Of a stretch of DNA of 34,891 nt, positions 9,289 to 16,815 are shown in pieces. Where the stretch lies: positions 1-34,891 of the forward strand of contig RFPP01000020.1 of assembly GCA_009926065.1 (NCBI GenBank). Reading direction: 5' to 3'. Origin of the DNA: Flavobacteriaceae bacterium. GTDB lineage: Bacteria; Bacteroidota; Bacteroidia; Flavobacteriales; Flavobacteriaceae. A model generated the notes under the pieces. The model saw only the letters and a list, made by a program, of their open reading frames with translations. It had not been told where the DNA came from and made no database searches. Numbering within the stretch: position 1 is the stretch's first letter; every line of letters begins with the position of its first letter. The translations under genes were made by a program, and so were the position numbers.

Positions 9289-9489
9289 TTATTTTGCTTC
9301 AGCAGCTGGAGCTGCTTCAGCAGCTGGAGCAGCAGCTTCAGCAGCAGGTGCAGCAGCAGTATCAACAGCAGCAGTATCAACAGCTGGAGCTTCAACAGCT
9401 GGAGCTTCTACTGGAGCTTCTTCAGCTTTCTTACAAGAAACAGTTGCTAAAACAGCAACAAATGCTAAACTTAAAAGTACTTTTTTCAT
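9289..9489 (-). CDS. Small Ala/Pro/Glu-rich lipoprotein
   Basis: A 66-residue protein. Residues 1-19 are a lipoprotein signal (MKK, hydrophobic core, lipobox-like ATVSC), so Cys19 should be acylated and the mature protein membrane-anchored. The mature part KKAEEAPVEAPAVEAPAVDT... is a low-complexity chain of Ala, Pro, Glu and Asp in short repeats (VEAP, VDTAA, APAAEA), probably extended or disordered. Similar tiny repetitive lipoproteins are common in Flavobacterium; no function is known to me. Its own -7 box and terminator bracket it, which supports real expression. The opposite-strand Gln/Leu-rich reading frame is a shadow of the GCT/GCA-rich repeat. Confidence 0.75.
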   Translation of the reverse strand: MKKVLLSLAFVAVLATVSCKKAEEAPVEAPAVEAPAVDTAAVDTAAAPAAEAAAPAAEAAPAAEAK

Positions 9490-9526
9490 CTTACTTAGTT
9501 ATAAAAGGTTAATTATTAATTCGGAG

Positions 9527-9534
9527 CAAAGATA
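9527..9534 (-). promoter_or_regulatory. -7 box for the small lipoprotein
   Basis: The minus strand reads TATCTTTG, an exact TAnnTTTG match, 38 bases upstream of the ATG. No TTG lies at the expected spacing. Confidence 0.5.
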
Positions 9535-9674
9535 TAAATTTTTTTATTGTAAAAATTATTTTTTATTTTTTTTTCAAAAATATATATTTTGCAACTGTTA
9601 AATATTTTTACAATTATTGTGCCAAAATTATTAAATTAAATAATTTTTTTTACAATTTTTAGATTAGTTATTAA

Positions 9675-11834
9675 TTATCTGTTTTTCAGTGTTTTAGTAT
9701 TCTTAGGATGTACTAATTTTAATTCTTCGATTAAATTATTTGCACCAGCAAATTTATCAATTATGAATAAAACATATCTAATATCAACCATAATATTCCT
9801 ACAAATGCTTGGATCATAGTAAATATCACTCATGGTTCCTTCCCATACTCGGTCAAAATTCAAACCTATCAAATTTCCATTGGCATCAATCGCAGGGCTT
9901 CCAGAATTTCCTCCAGTAGTATGATTTGTTCCTATAAAACAAACAGGCATTTTACCATTTTCTCCGTATTGACCATAATCTTTCTTTTTATACAAGTCAA
10001 TTAATTTTAATGGTACATCAAATTCGTAATCACTTGGTATGTACTTTTCCATGACACCATCTAAATAGGTAACTGGAGTATAAATAGTAGCATCTTTTGG
10101 TTCATAACCTTTCACTTTTCCATAGGTAACTCTCAAAGTACTATTAGCATCTGGAAATATTCTAGAATCTTTGTTTAATTCTAATTGTGCTTTCATATAA
10201 GTTCTTTGTAAAGCCGTAATTCTCAAATTGATTTCATCATATTTAGGCGCAACTTCCTTCAAGAATTTGTCGGCCATACTTTTGATGACAATAAAACCTT
10301 TATCAGCATTTAAATTTGCTAAAACTGTTTTTGTATCTCCAAAAAGCAACTCTTTTAGACTTTTGTAATTTACCAATTTTGAATTACCATAAACATCATT
10401 CGCTAGCTCAGTAGCATTGATGTTCGATAAATTTTTTGGTAAAAATTCCTTAGGCGATTTTGTAGAATACAAATGAATCAATTTCTCAAATACTTTTTGA
10501 TCCACATTGGCATTAAAATCTCTATAGAAATCAGCTGATACTGATATCAAATTATTTTTTCTATCGTTGAAAGCCTGTTCCCCCTTAGAATTATATACTT
10601 GTTCTAATTGGTATAATTTATATCCAACACTCAAAAGTTCTGTATTTCGTAATGCTACTTCGGTGAAATAGTCTCTTGCCAAAGCATAAGATTTAATTTC
10701 AGAATAGTTTTTTTCAAAATCGGTAAGTAAATTTCCATATTCTGCTTGTTTTCCTGCTTTTCCAACTTTTTCTTGGAAAACAACTTCTTGCTTTCTTTTG
10801 ATTTCAACAGCATTAGATTTTGTTAAACCTTGCGTTTCACCAATCCATTTTTTCCAATAATTGGCAATACCTGCATATTTTGAAGCATATTGAATTTTGA
10901 TTGCATTGTCTTTTCTCATAAAACCATCGGCAACTTTCAAGGCGTTGTCACGAATTTCAATTTTTGCAGGATTTAATTCTTTTACAATTTGCTCAATTGC
11001 AACTGCTGGTAAATATTCGTTTGTTTTTCCTGGGTAACCAAAAACCAATGTAAAATCATCCTCTTTTACACCATCTAATGAAACAGGTAAAAAGTGTTTT
11101 GGAGTATATGGAACGTTGTCTTTTGAATAACTTGCTGGACGATTGTTTTTGTCAGCGTAAATTCTAAACAATGAAAAATCTCCGGTATGTCTTGGCCAGA
11201 CCCAGTTGTCGGTATCCGATCCAAATTTTCCAATAGAGGATGGTGGAGCACCTACTAAACGCACATCTTTAAATGTTTCAGTCACAAAAAGCATATACTG
11301 ATTTCCTTCGTAAAAAGTTCTAATTTTGTTTTCTTGCCAGCTTTCCTTTGGTAACGAATTGCTTAAGGAAGTAATGTTTTCTTGAATTTTCTTTTGTTTT
11401 TCCAATTCAGTTGCCAATGTCGCAGTTCCTTCTAAAACCTTTGAAGTCACATCTTCAATTTTAACAATAAAAGTTACTACCAAATCTTCATTAGGTAATT
11501 CTTCAGACATTTTATAAGCCCAAAAACCATTAGTTAAATAATCATGTTCCACAGTAGAGAGATTTTGAATTGCATCAAATCCACAGTGATGATTGGTCAA
11601 TAATAATCCCTTCGGAGAAATAACTTCAGAAGTACATCCGCCATTAAAATGCGGAACGGCATCTTTCAAGCTCGATTTATTTACCGAATAAATATCGGCA
11701 GCAGTCATTTTCATGCCCAAATTTTTCATTTCTTTTTCATTCATACCTTTCAATAACGATGGAATCCACATCCCGCCTTGTTGCGCTTGAACTTGAATTA
11801 CAAAAAATAATAGTAGTAATTTTAAATGTTTCAT
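9675..11834 (-). CDS. S46 family dipeptidyl-peptidase, probable DPP11 type
   Basis: A 719-residue exported serine peptidase of family S46 (DPP7/DPP11), which removes dipeptides from peptide N-termini in the periplasm. A signal peptide ends near VQAQ (about residue 18), followed by the family start GGMWIP. The chymotrypsin-like triad is visible: TNHHCG (His83), WPRHTGDF (probably Asp219) and TGGNSGSPAID (Ser644). Arg662, in the NFDRVWEG stretch, lies 18 residues after the catalytic Ser. In Porphyromonas gingivalis DPP11 an Arg at the same spacing (Ser655/Arg673) gives Asp/Glu specificity, while DPP7 has Gly; this points to DPP11, by inference. It follows waaA by 11 bases and is likely co-transcribed with it. 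Confidence 0.93.
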   Translation of the reverse strand: MKHLKLLLLFFVIQVQAQQGGMWIPSLLKGMNEKEMKNLGMKMTAADIYSVNKSSLKDAVPHFNGGCTSEVISPKGLLLTNHHCGFDAIQNLSTVEHDYLTNGFWAYKMSEELPNEDLVVTFIVKIEDVTSKVLEGTATLATELEKQKKIQENITSLSNSLPKESWQENKIRTFYEGNQYMLFVTETFKDVRLVGAPPSSIGKFGSDTDNWVWPRHTGDFSLFRIYADKNNRPASYSKDNVPYTPKHFLPVSLDGVKEDDFTLVFGYPGKTNEYLPAVAIEQIVKELNPAKIEIRDNALKVADGFMRKDNAIKIQYASKYAGIANYWKKWIGETQGLTKSNAVEIKRKQEVVFQEKVGKAGKQAEYGNLLTDFEKNYSEIKSYALARDYFTEVALRNTELLSVGYKLYQLEQVYNSKGEQAFNDRKNNLISVSADFYRDFNANVDQKVFEKLIHLYSTKSPKEFLPKNLSNINATELANDVYGNSKLVNYKSLKELLFGDTKTVLANLNADKGFIVIKSMADKFLKEVAPKYDEINLRITALQRTYMKAQLELNKDSRIFPDANSTLRVTYGKVKGYEPKDATIYTPVTYLDGVMEKYIPSDYEFDVPLKLIDLYKKKDYGQYGENGKMPVCFIGTNHTTGGNSGSPAIDANGNLIGLNFDRVWEGTMSDIYYDPSICRNIMVDIRYVLFIIDKFAGANNLIEELKLVHPKNTKTLKNR

Positions 11835-11845
11835 TTTTGTTTTTG

Positions 11846-13102
11846 TTAGTTTGTTTTTTTCTGGATAATATAATTCATTATGGTTTCTGTAGCATTTTTA
11901 TTCATTTCCACAAAGGTGCTACAAATATGTCCTTTTTCAAGACGTAAGTCTGAATTTTGTATTAATTTATCAAATGTCTCGTTCAACTCATCTTGGTTTG
12001 TAATGGAAATACTACCATTCATTTTAACCAAGGCTGTAGCTTCCGCAAAATGACTGTAATTCGGTCCAATAATAATTGGCACACCAAAGGTTGCAGGCTC
12101 TAAAATATTATGTACCCCAGGTTTTCCAAAACCTCCACCCACATAAGCAATATCGGCATAGCTGTATATTTTTGTCAAAATACCAATAGTGTCGATTATT
12201 AATACATCGTGTTCAGCCAATTTTGAATCGCCTAAATCATTCAAATTAATCGAGGAAAATAAGATTGTTTTTTTAGCAATTTGATTTTTTAAATCGGCAA
12301 TCTGATCTTCATTAATATTATGAGGAGCAATAATAAATTTCCCATTATTGGACGAATTGATGTAATTTACCAATAACGCTTCGTCTTTTGGCCAAGAACT
12401 TCCCGCTACTATTGTAAGGGTATTGTTTTTAAATTTATCAATAAAATCTAGTTGGTTATTTTGATTTAATATTGCCGAAACTCGGTCAAAACGAGTATCA
12501 CCTGAAACTGTTACATTCGTTTTTCCAAGTTTTAATAACATTTCTTTTGAAACTGAATTTTGTACAAAAAAATGTTCAAATGCATCTAAAGCTTTTCTAT
12601 AAAAACCACCATACCATTTGAAAAATACTTGCTTTTCTCTGAAAATTCCAGAAATTAAATACGTAGGAATTTCCCTATTTTGTAAAGCTTTTAGGTAATT
12701 AGGCCAATATTCATATTTAATAAAGAAAGCCATATCAGGGCGAACAATTTTCATAAATTGTTCCACATTCGATTGGGTATCCAAAGGTAAATAAACAGTA
12801 ACGTCGGCAATGGTGTTATTTTTACGAACTTCATAACCCGAAGGTGAAAAAAAAGTCAATACAATCAAGTGATTTGGAAACCTACTTTTCATTCGTTCCA
12901 TCACTGGCAAGCCTTGCTCATATTCACCTAATGAAGCAGAGTGAAACCAAATTGTTTTATCATAATATTTAATTTTATTTGATAATATTTTAAAAACCAA
13001 CTTTCTACCCTCAACAAATAGTTTAATTTTTTTGCTGAAAAGTGCCACTATTTTTAAAATAAAATCGGCTAAAACCACTATTAAATTATAAACAAATAAC
13101 AT
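11846..13102 (-). CDS. waaA: 3-deoxy-D-manno-octulosonic acid (Kdo) transferase
   Basis: A 418-residue WaaA/KdtA, the inner-membrane-associated enzyme that adds Kdo from CMP-Kdo to lipid A precursor. An N-terminal hydrophobic anchor (residues 2-22) precedes the family signature WFHSASLGEYEQGLP, whose Glu60 is the expected catalytic base. FFIKYEYWPNYL, SGDTRFDRV, a GSSWPKDE stretch and the C-terminal GGGFGKPGVHNILEPATFGVP nucleotide-sugar region follow in the usual order. Length fits the family. The gene is first in a likely two-gene unit with the S46 peptidase and divergent from the aminotransferase gene. Confidence 0.95.
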   Translation of the reverse strand: MLFVYNLIVVLADFILKIVALFSKKIKLFVEGRKLVFKILSNKIKYYDKTIWFHSASLGEYEQGLPVMERMKSRFPNHLIVLTFFSPSGYEVRKNNTIADVTVYLPLDTQSNVEQFMKIVRPDMAFFIKYEYWPNYLKALQNREIPTYLISGIFREKQVFFKWYGGFYRKALDAFEHFFVQNSVSKEMLLKLGKTNVTVSGDTRFDRVSAILNQNNQLDFIDKFKNNTLTIVAGSSWPKDEALLVNYINSSNNGKFIIAPHNINEDQIADLKNQIAKKTILFSSINLNDLGDSKLAEHDVLIIDTIGILTKIYSYADIAYVGGGFGKPGVHNILEPATFGVPIIIGPNYSHFAEATALVKMNGSISITNQDELNETFDKLIQNSDLRLEKGHICSTFVEMNKNATETIMNYIIQKKTN

Positions 13103-13149
13103 ATATATTAATTTATGGTGCTAAAATACATCACTTTATAGAATTTTCA

Positions 13150-13179
13150 TTGATATAACTCATTAAATAACTATTTTTG
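13150..13179 (+). promoter_or_regulatory. Complete promoter of the aminotransferase-galE-glycosyltransferase cluster
   Basis: TTG at 13150-13152, a 19-base spacer, then TATTTTTG at 13172-13179: a full consensus match. The predicted leader before the ATG at 13256 is about 70 nt. Confidence 0.65.
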
Positions 13180-13255
13180 TAATCAGTTTAAAGAAATTAC
13201 TTATCATTTTTGCCGATTTTCTTTAAAATTTAAAACTCATTTAATCTAATTATTG

Positions 13256-14386
13256 ATGAAAAAAATCCAAATGGTTGACCTGAAAGGGCAATACGAAGCT
13301 ATCAAAGAAACAGTAAATAACTCTATTCAAGAAGTTTTAGATACCAATACCTATATAAACGGACCTCAAGTTCAGCAATTTCAAAAAAACTTAGAAAGCT
13401 ATCTGGATGTAAAACACGTAATACCATGTGCAAATGGAACTGATGCTTTACAAATTGCAATGATGGGTTTAAATTTAAAACCTGGTGATGAGGTGATAAC
13501 TGCCGATTTCACATTTGCAGCCACCGTTGAAGTGATTGCTTTATTGCAGTTAACTCCCGTTTTAGTTGATGTGGATTTGGTAAATATGAATATTTCTATC
13601 GAAGCTATTAAAAAAGCGATTACTCCAAAAACCAAAGCCATTGTACCGGTTCATTTATTTGGTCGTGCCGCCAATATGGAAGCAATAATGCGCATCGCAA
13701 ACGAACATAATTTATATGTAATTGAAGATAATGCTCAAGCGATTGGAGCCAATTGTAAATTTTCTGACGGTACCAAAAAGAAAGTGGGAACCATCGGGCA
13801 TGTTGGATCTACTTCATTTTTTCCTTCGAAAAATTTAGGATGTTATGGTGACGGAGGTGCGATTTTTACTAATGATGATGCACTTGCACACCAACTTCGT
13901 GGAATCGTAAATCACGGAATGTATGTTCGCTACCATCACGATGTAGTGGGAGTAAATTCTCGTTTAGATAGTATTCAAGCTGCAGTTTTAAATGCGAAAC
14001 TACCTTTGTTAGATCAATATAATGCAGCTCGTCAAAATGCTGCAAGAAAATATTCTGCCGCTTTTGAAGGACATAAAAATATTATTGCTCCAAGTATTTG
14101 TGACATTTGTGACTGCCACGTTTTTCACCAATACACTCTCAGAATTATCGACAGAGACCGTGATGGATTGATGCAACATTTATTGGATAAAGGAATTCCA
14201 TGTGCCATTTATTACCCAATTCCATTGCACTCTCAAAAGGCCTATATGGATGCGAGATACAAGGAAGCAGATTTTCCAGTAACCAATTTATTGGCAAAAC
14301 AAGTCATTTCTTTACCAATGCACACTGAATTAGATGACGAACAAATTAAGTTCATCACCGAGTCAGTTTTAGAATATTTGAATTAA
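13256..14386 (+). CDS. DegT/DnrJ/EryC1/StrS sugar aminotransferase
   Basis: A 376-residue PLP-dependent aminotransferase that aminates keto-sugar nucleotides for surface glycans. Visible motifs: ANGTDAL (phosphate binding), IEDNAQAIGA (Asp158, pyridine nitrogen), and TSFFPSKNLGCYGDGGAI with Lys192 as the PLP Schiff-base lysine. It resembles the group acting on UDP-2-acetamido-3-keto sugars, but the exact substrate is not certain. The ATG at 13256 is preferred over the TTG 3 bases upstream. It heads a plus-strand sugar cluster (galE and a glycosyltransferase follow). A structured repeat fills the gap before galE. Confidence 0.9.
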   Translation: MKKIQMVDLKGQYEAIKETVNNSIQEVLDTNTYINGPQVQQFQKNLESYLDVKHVIPCANGTDALQIAMMGLNLKPGDEVITADFTFAATVEVIALLQLTPVLVDVDLVNMNISIEAIKKAITPKTKAIVPVHLFGRAANMEAIMRIANEHNLYVIEDNAQAIGANCKFSDGTKKKVGTIGHVGSTSFFPSKNLGCYGDGGAIFTNDDALAHQLRGIVNHGMYVRYHHDVVGVNSRLDSIQAAVLNAKLPLLDQYNAARQNAARKYSAAFEGHKNIIAPSICDICDCHVFHQYTLRIIDRDRDGLMQHLLDKGIPCAIYYPIPLHSQKAYMDARYKEADFPVTNLLAKQVISLPMHTELDDEQIKFITESVLEYLN

Positions 14387-14392
14387 TTTTTT

Positions 14393-14470
14393 CAGGAGCT
14401 AATCCTGCTATCCGCTATATCTGTTATGGCGAACACCGCCACAACAGGATGTCGCTGTTATCAGGGCTAA
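14393..14470 (+). repeat. Structured intergenic repeat, copy 1
   Basis: A 78-nt element made of two hairpins. The 5' hairpin is CAGGA-GCTAA-TCCTG (14393-14407). The central hairpin is CTGTTATGGCG / CGCCACAACAG (14421-14447, one mismatch), flanked by GCTATCCG on the left and GGATGTCGCTGTTATC on the right. Copy 2 at 33349-33447 has the same order of parts with a different stem sequence. I recall similar palindromic repeats between genes in many Flavobacterium genomes, which could not be checked here. No U-run follows, so it is not a standard terminator. Confidence 0.7.
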
Positions 14471-14496
14471 ATAAGTAACAACCAAACAATAATAAT

Positions 14497-15510
14497 ATGA
14501 AGATTTTAGTAACAGGAGGTTTAGGTTTTATCGGTTCACACACTGTGGTGGAATTGCAAAACGAAGGTTTTGAAGTAGTTATCATTGATAATCTCTCTAA
14601 TTCTTCGGAAACTGTTATTGACGGAATTGTTACTATAACAGGTAAAAAACCAGTATTTGAAAACCTAGATGTTAGAGAAAAAGAGGCAGTCCAAAATTTC
14701 TTTAAGAAACACAACAATATAGAAGGCGTTATACATTTTGCCGCTTCAAAAGCAGTAGGTGAAAGTGTTGAAAATCCATTATTATACTACGAAAACAATA
14801 TCAATTCTTTAGTTTACTTACTTCAAGAATTACAAAAAAAACCGAATGCTAATTTCATTTTTAGCTCTTCTTGTACCGTTTACGGTCAAGCTGAAGAAAT
14901 GCCAATTACAGAAAATGCCCCTATTCAAAAGGCAATGTCTCCTTATGGAAACACAAAACAAATAGGTGAAGAAATTATTCGTGATGTGGCAAAAGTATCC
15001 AATATTAAAGCCATATTGTTACGTTATTTCAATCCTATTGGAGCACATCCATCGGCAGCAATAGGAGAATTACCAATTGGAGTTCCGCAAAATTTAGTTC
15101 CATTTATCACTCAAACGGGCCTCGGATTAAGAAAAGAATTGTCGGTTTACGGTAACGATTATCCAACTCCAGATGGAACGGCTATCCGCGATTATATTTA
15201 CGTAGTAGATTTGGCGAAAGCCCACGTTATTGCTTTAAAGCGACTGCTAGAAAATAAAAATATTGATAATATTGAAACTTTTAATCTTGGTACAGGAAAG
15301 GGTAGCTCTGTAATGGAAGTAATTCAAACATTCGAAAAAGTTAGCGGTCAAAAGCTAACTTACAAAATTGTGGATAGGAGAGAAGGCGACGTTACTTCGG
15401 CCTATGCCAATACTGATAAAGCCAATAATATACTCGGTTGGAAAGCAGAATCAACATTGGAAGAAGCCGTTGCTAGTGCTTGGAAATGGGAACAAAAAAT
15501 TCGTTCCTAA
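14497..15510 (+). CDS. galE: UDP-glucose 4-epimerase
   Basis: A 337-residue extended short-chain dehydrogenase. The Rossmann motif GGLGFIGSH (residues 8-16), SSSCTVYG (123-130), and the YxxxK catalytic pair Tyr150/Lys154 in SPYGNTKQ are present. The C-terminal NLGTGKGSSVMEV and the ADxxKAxxxLGW-like ending are typical of GalE. It interconverts UDP-glucose and UDP-galactose (or their N-acetyl forms) to supply surface polysaccharide. It lies between the aminotransferase and the glycosyltransferase, 13 bases from the latter, which suggests co-transcription. Confidence 0.94.
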   Translation: MKILVTGGLGFIGSHTVVELQNEGFEVVIIDNLSNSSETVIDGIVTITGKKPVFENLDVREKEAVQNFFKKHNNIEGVIHFAASKAVGESVENPLLYYENNINSLVYLLQELQKKPNANFIFSSSCTVYGQAEEMPITENAPIQKAMSPYGNTKQIGEEIIRDVAKVSNIKAILLRYFNPIGAHPSAAIGELPIGVPQNLVPFITQTGLGLRKELSVYGNDYPTPDGTAIRDYIYVVDLAKAHVIALKRLLENKNIDNIETFNLGTGKGSSVMEVIQTFEKVSGQKLTYKIVDRREGDVTSAYANTDKANNILGWKAESTLEEAVASAWKWEQKIRS

Positions 15511-15523
15511 TTTGATTAATCCA

Positions 15524-16765
15524 ATGAATCAAATTCAAAATATACTTGTAATAGGTTTCGTATGGCCAGAGCCAAATTCTTCGGCTGCAGGTACTCGAAT
15601 GCAGCAATTATTGATTTTATTCAAACAATGGGGTTGGAAAGTAACGTTTGCAACCCCAGCAATGGAAAGTGATTTTATGATTGATTTGGCTGCTATAGGA
15701 GTTGAAAAAAAAGCCATAAAATTAAATTGTTCCAGTTTTGACCAATTTGTCCAAGAATTAAATCCCACAATGGTGCTTTTTGATAGGTTTTTGACGGAAG
15801 AACAATTTGGATGGCGTGTGGCTGAATTTTGCCCAAACGCTTTAAGAATATTAGATACAATCGACCTTCATTGTTTGCGATTATCACGCCAAAAAGCATT
15901 TAAAGAAAATCGTAAATTTGAATTTCAAGATTTACTAACCGAAGAAATTTCGAAAAGAGAAATCGCAAGTATATTGCGTTGTGATCTTTCTATCATGGTT
16001 TCGGAAGTGGAAATGGATTTGTTGCAAAACACCTTTAAAATAGATTCTGTTTTATTGTATTATCTACCTTTATTTTTAGACCCGATTTCTAAAGAAGAAA
16101 GTGATAATTGGTTGCCATTTGAGGAGAGAATAGATTTTATATTTATAGGGAATTTTGTTCATGAACCCAATTGGAATGCCGTTCAATATTTAAATGAAAC
16201 AATTTGGCCCTTAATTAGAAAAGAACTGCCGGAAGCCAATTTACTTGTTTTCGGTGCCTATCCATCTCAAAAGGTGTTGCAATTGCACCAACCCAAAAAA
16301 GGATTTCATATTCTAGGGCGTGCTGAAAATGCGCAAGAAGTCGTTTCAAAAGCAAGAGTCGTTTTGGCTCCTTTGCGATTTGGTGCTGGAATTAAGGGAA
16401 AACTATTGGAAGCCATGCAATGTGGAACTCCAAGTGTTACCACTTCTATTGGTGCAGAATCGATGAATGGAGATCTTCCTTGGAATGGTTTTATAACTGA
16501 TAACCAACACGAATTTGCTGCAAAAGCGATTTCATTATATAATGACAAAACCATTTGGAATTCAGCTCAAAATAATGGAATTAAAATTATAGAAAAAAGG
16601 TATTTAAAATCAGATTTTGTAAACGAATTTAAAGAGGTTATTTGTAATTTGGAAGCCAATTTAAACCAACATCGTTTAAAGAATTTCATGGGTTCTGTTT
16701 TACATCACCAGTTCCTACAAAGTAGTAAATACATGTCCAAGTGGATTGAAGAGAAAAATAAATAA
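15524..16765 (+). CDS. Glycosyltransferase, GT4-like
   Basis: A 413-residue glycosyltransferase of the GT-B fold. The N-terminal half opens with LVIGFVWPEPNSSAAGTRM, an acceptor-side glycine-rich loop. The C-terminal half has FIGNFVHEPNWNAVQYL, LVFGAYPS and the donor-binding region LAPLRFGAGIKGKLLEAMQCGTP, with the conserved Glu after the GKLLE turn. No signal peptide is seen, so it should act on the cytoplasmic face. Donor and acceptor cannot be predicted. The reading frame stays open upstream into galE, but the ATG at 15524, just after the galE stop, gives the natural start. Confidence 0.88.
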   Translation: MNQIQNILVIGFVWPEPNSSAAGTRMQQLLILFKQWGWKVTFATPAMESDFMIDLAAIGVEKKAIKLNCSSFDQFVQELNPTMVLFDRFLTEEQFGWRVAEFCPNALRILDTIDLHCLRLSRQKAFKENRKFEFQDLLTEEISKREIASILRCDLSIMVSEVEMDLLQNTFKIDSVLLYYLPLFLDPISKEESDNWLPFEERIDFIFIGNFVHEPNWNAVQYLNETIWPLIRKELPEANLLVFGAYPSQKVLQLHQPKKGFHILGRAENAQEVVSKARVVLAPLRFGAGIKGKLLEAMQCGTPSVTTSIGAESMNGDLPWNGFITDNQHEFAAKAISLYNDKTIWNSAQNNGIKIIEKRYLKSDFVNEFKEVICNLEANLNQHRLKNFMGSVLHHQFLQSSKYMSKWIEEKNK

Positions 16766-16797
16766 AAAAATCCCGTAATTATTACAGGACTTTTTTA
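16764..16797. terminator. Bidirectional terminator between the glycosyltransferase and pdhC
   Basis: An 8-bp stem TCCCGTAA / TTACAGGA with one C-A mismatch and a TTA loop (16771-16789) is flanked by seven A on the left and CTTTTTT on the right. It serves both converging genes. Confidence 0.75.
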
Positions 16798-16815
16798 TAA
16801 ATAAATATTGAAAAC

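Noticed and set aside
9292..9450. Short repeats resembling a CRISPR or minisatellite
   Set aside because: They are codon-level repeats of GCT/GCA/CCA inside the lipoprotein gene, without regular repeat-spacer units.
9258..9512. Plus-strand Gln/Leu-rich reading frame of 84 codons
   Set aside because: It is the complement of the repetitive Ala/Pro/Glu lipoprotein gene. That gene has a signal peptide, lipobox, -7 box and terminator; this frame has none.
9615..9655. Palindrome AAAATTATT/AATAATTTT downstream of the S46 peptidase
   Set aside because: The stem is pure A-T and no U-run follows on the minus strand, so I could not support it as the terminator of that gene.
15368..15523. Upstream extension of the glycosyltransferase reading frame
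   Set aside because: It overlaps galE in another frame, and its peptide has no relation to glycosyltransferase N-termini. The ATG at 15524 follows the galE stop directly.
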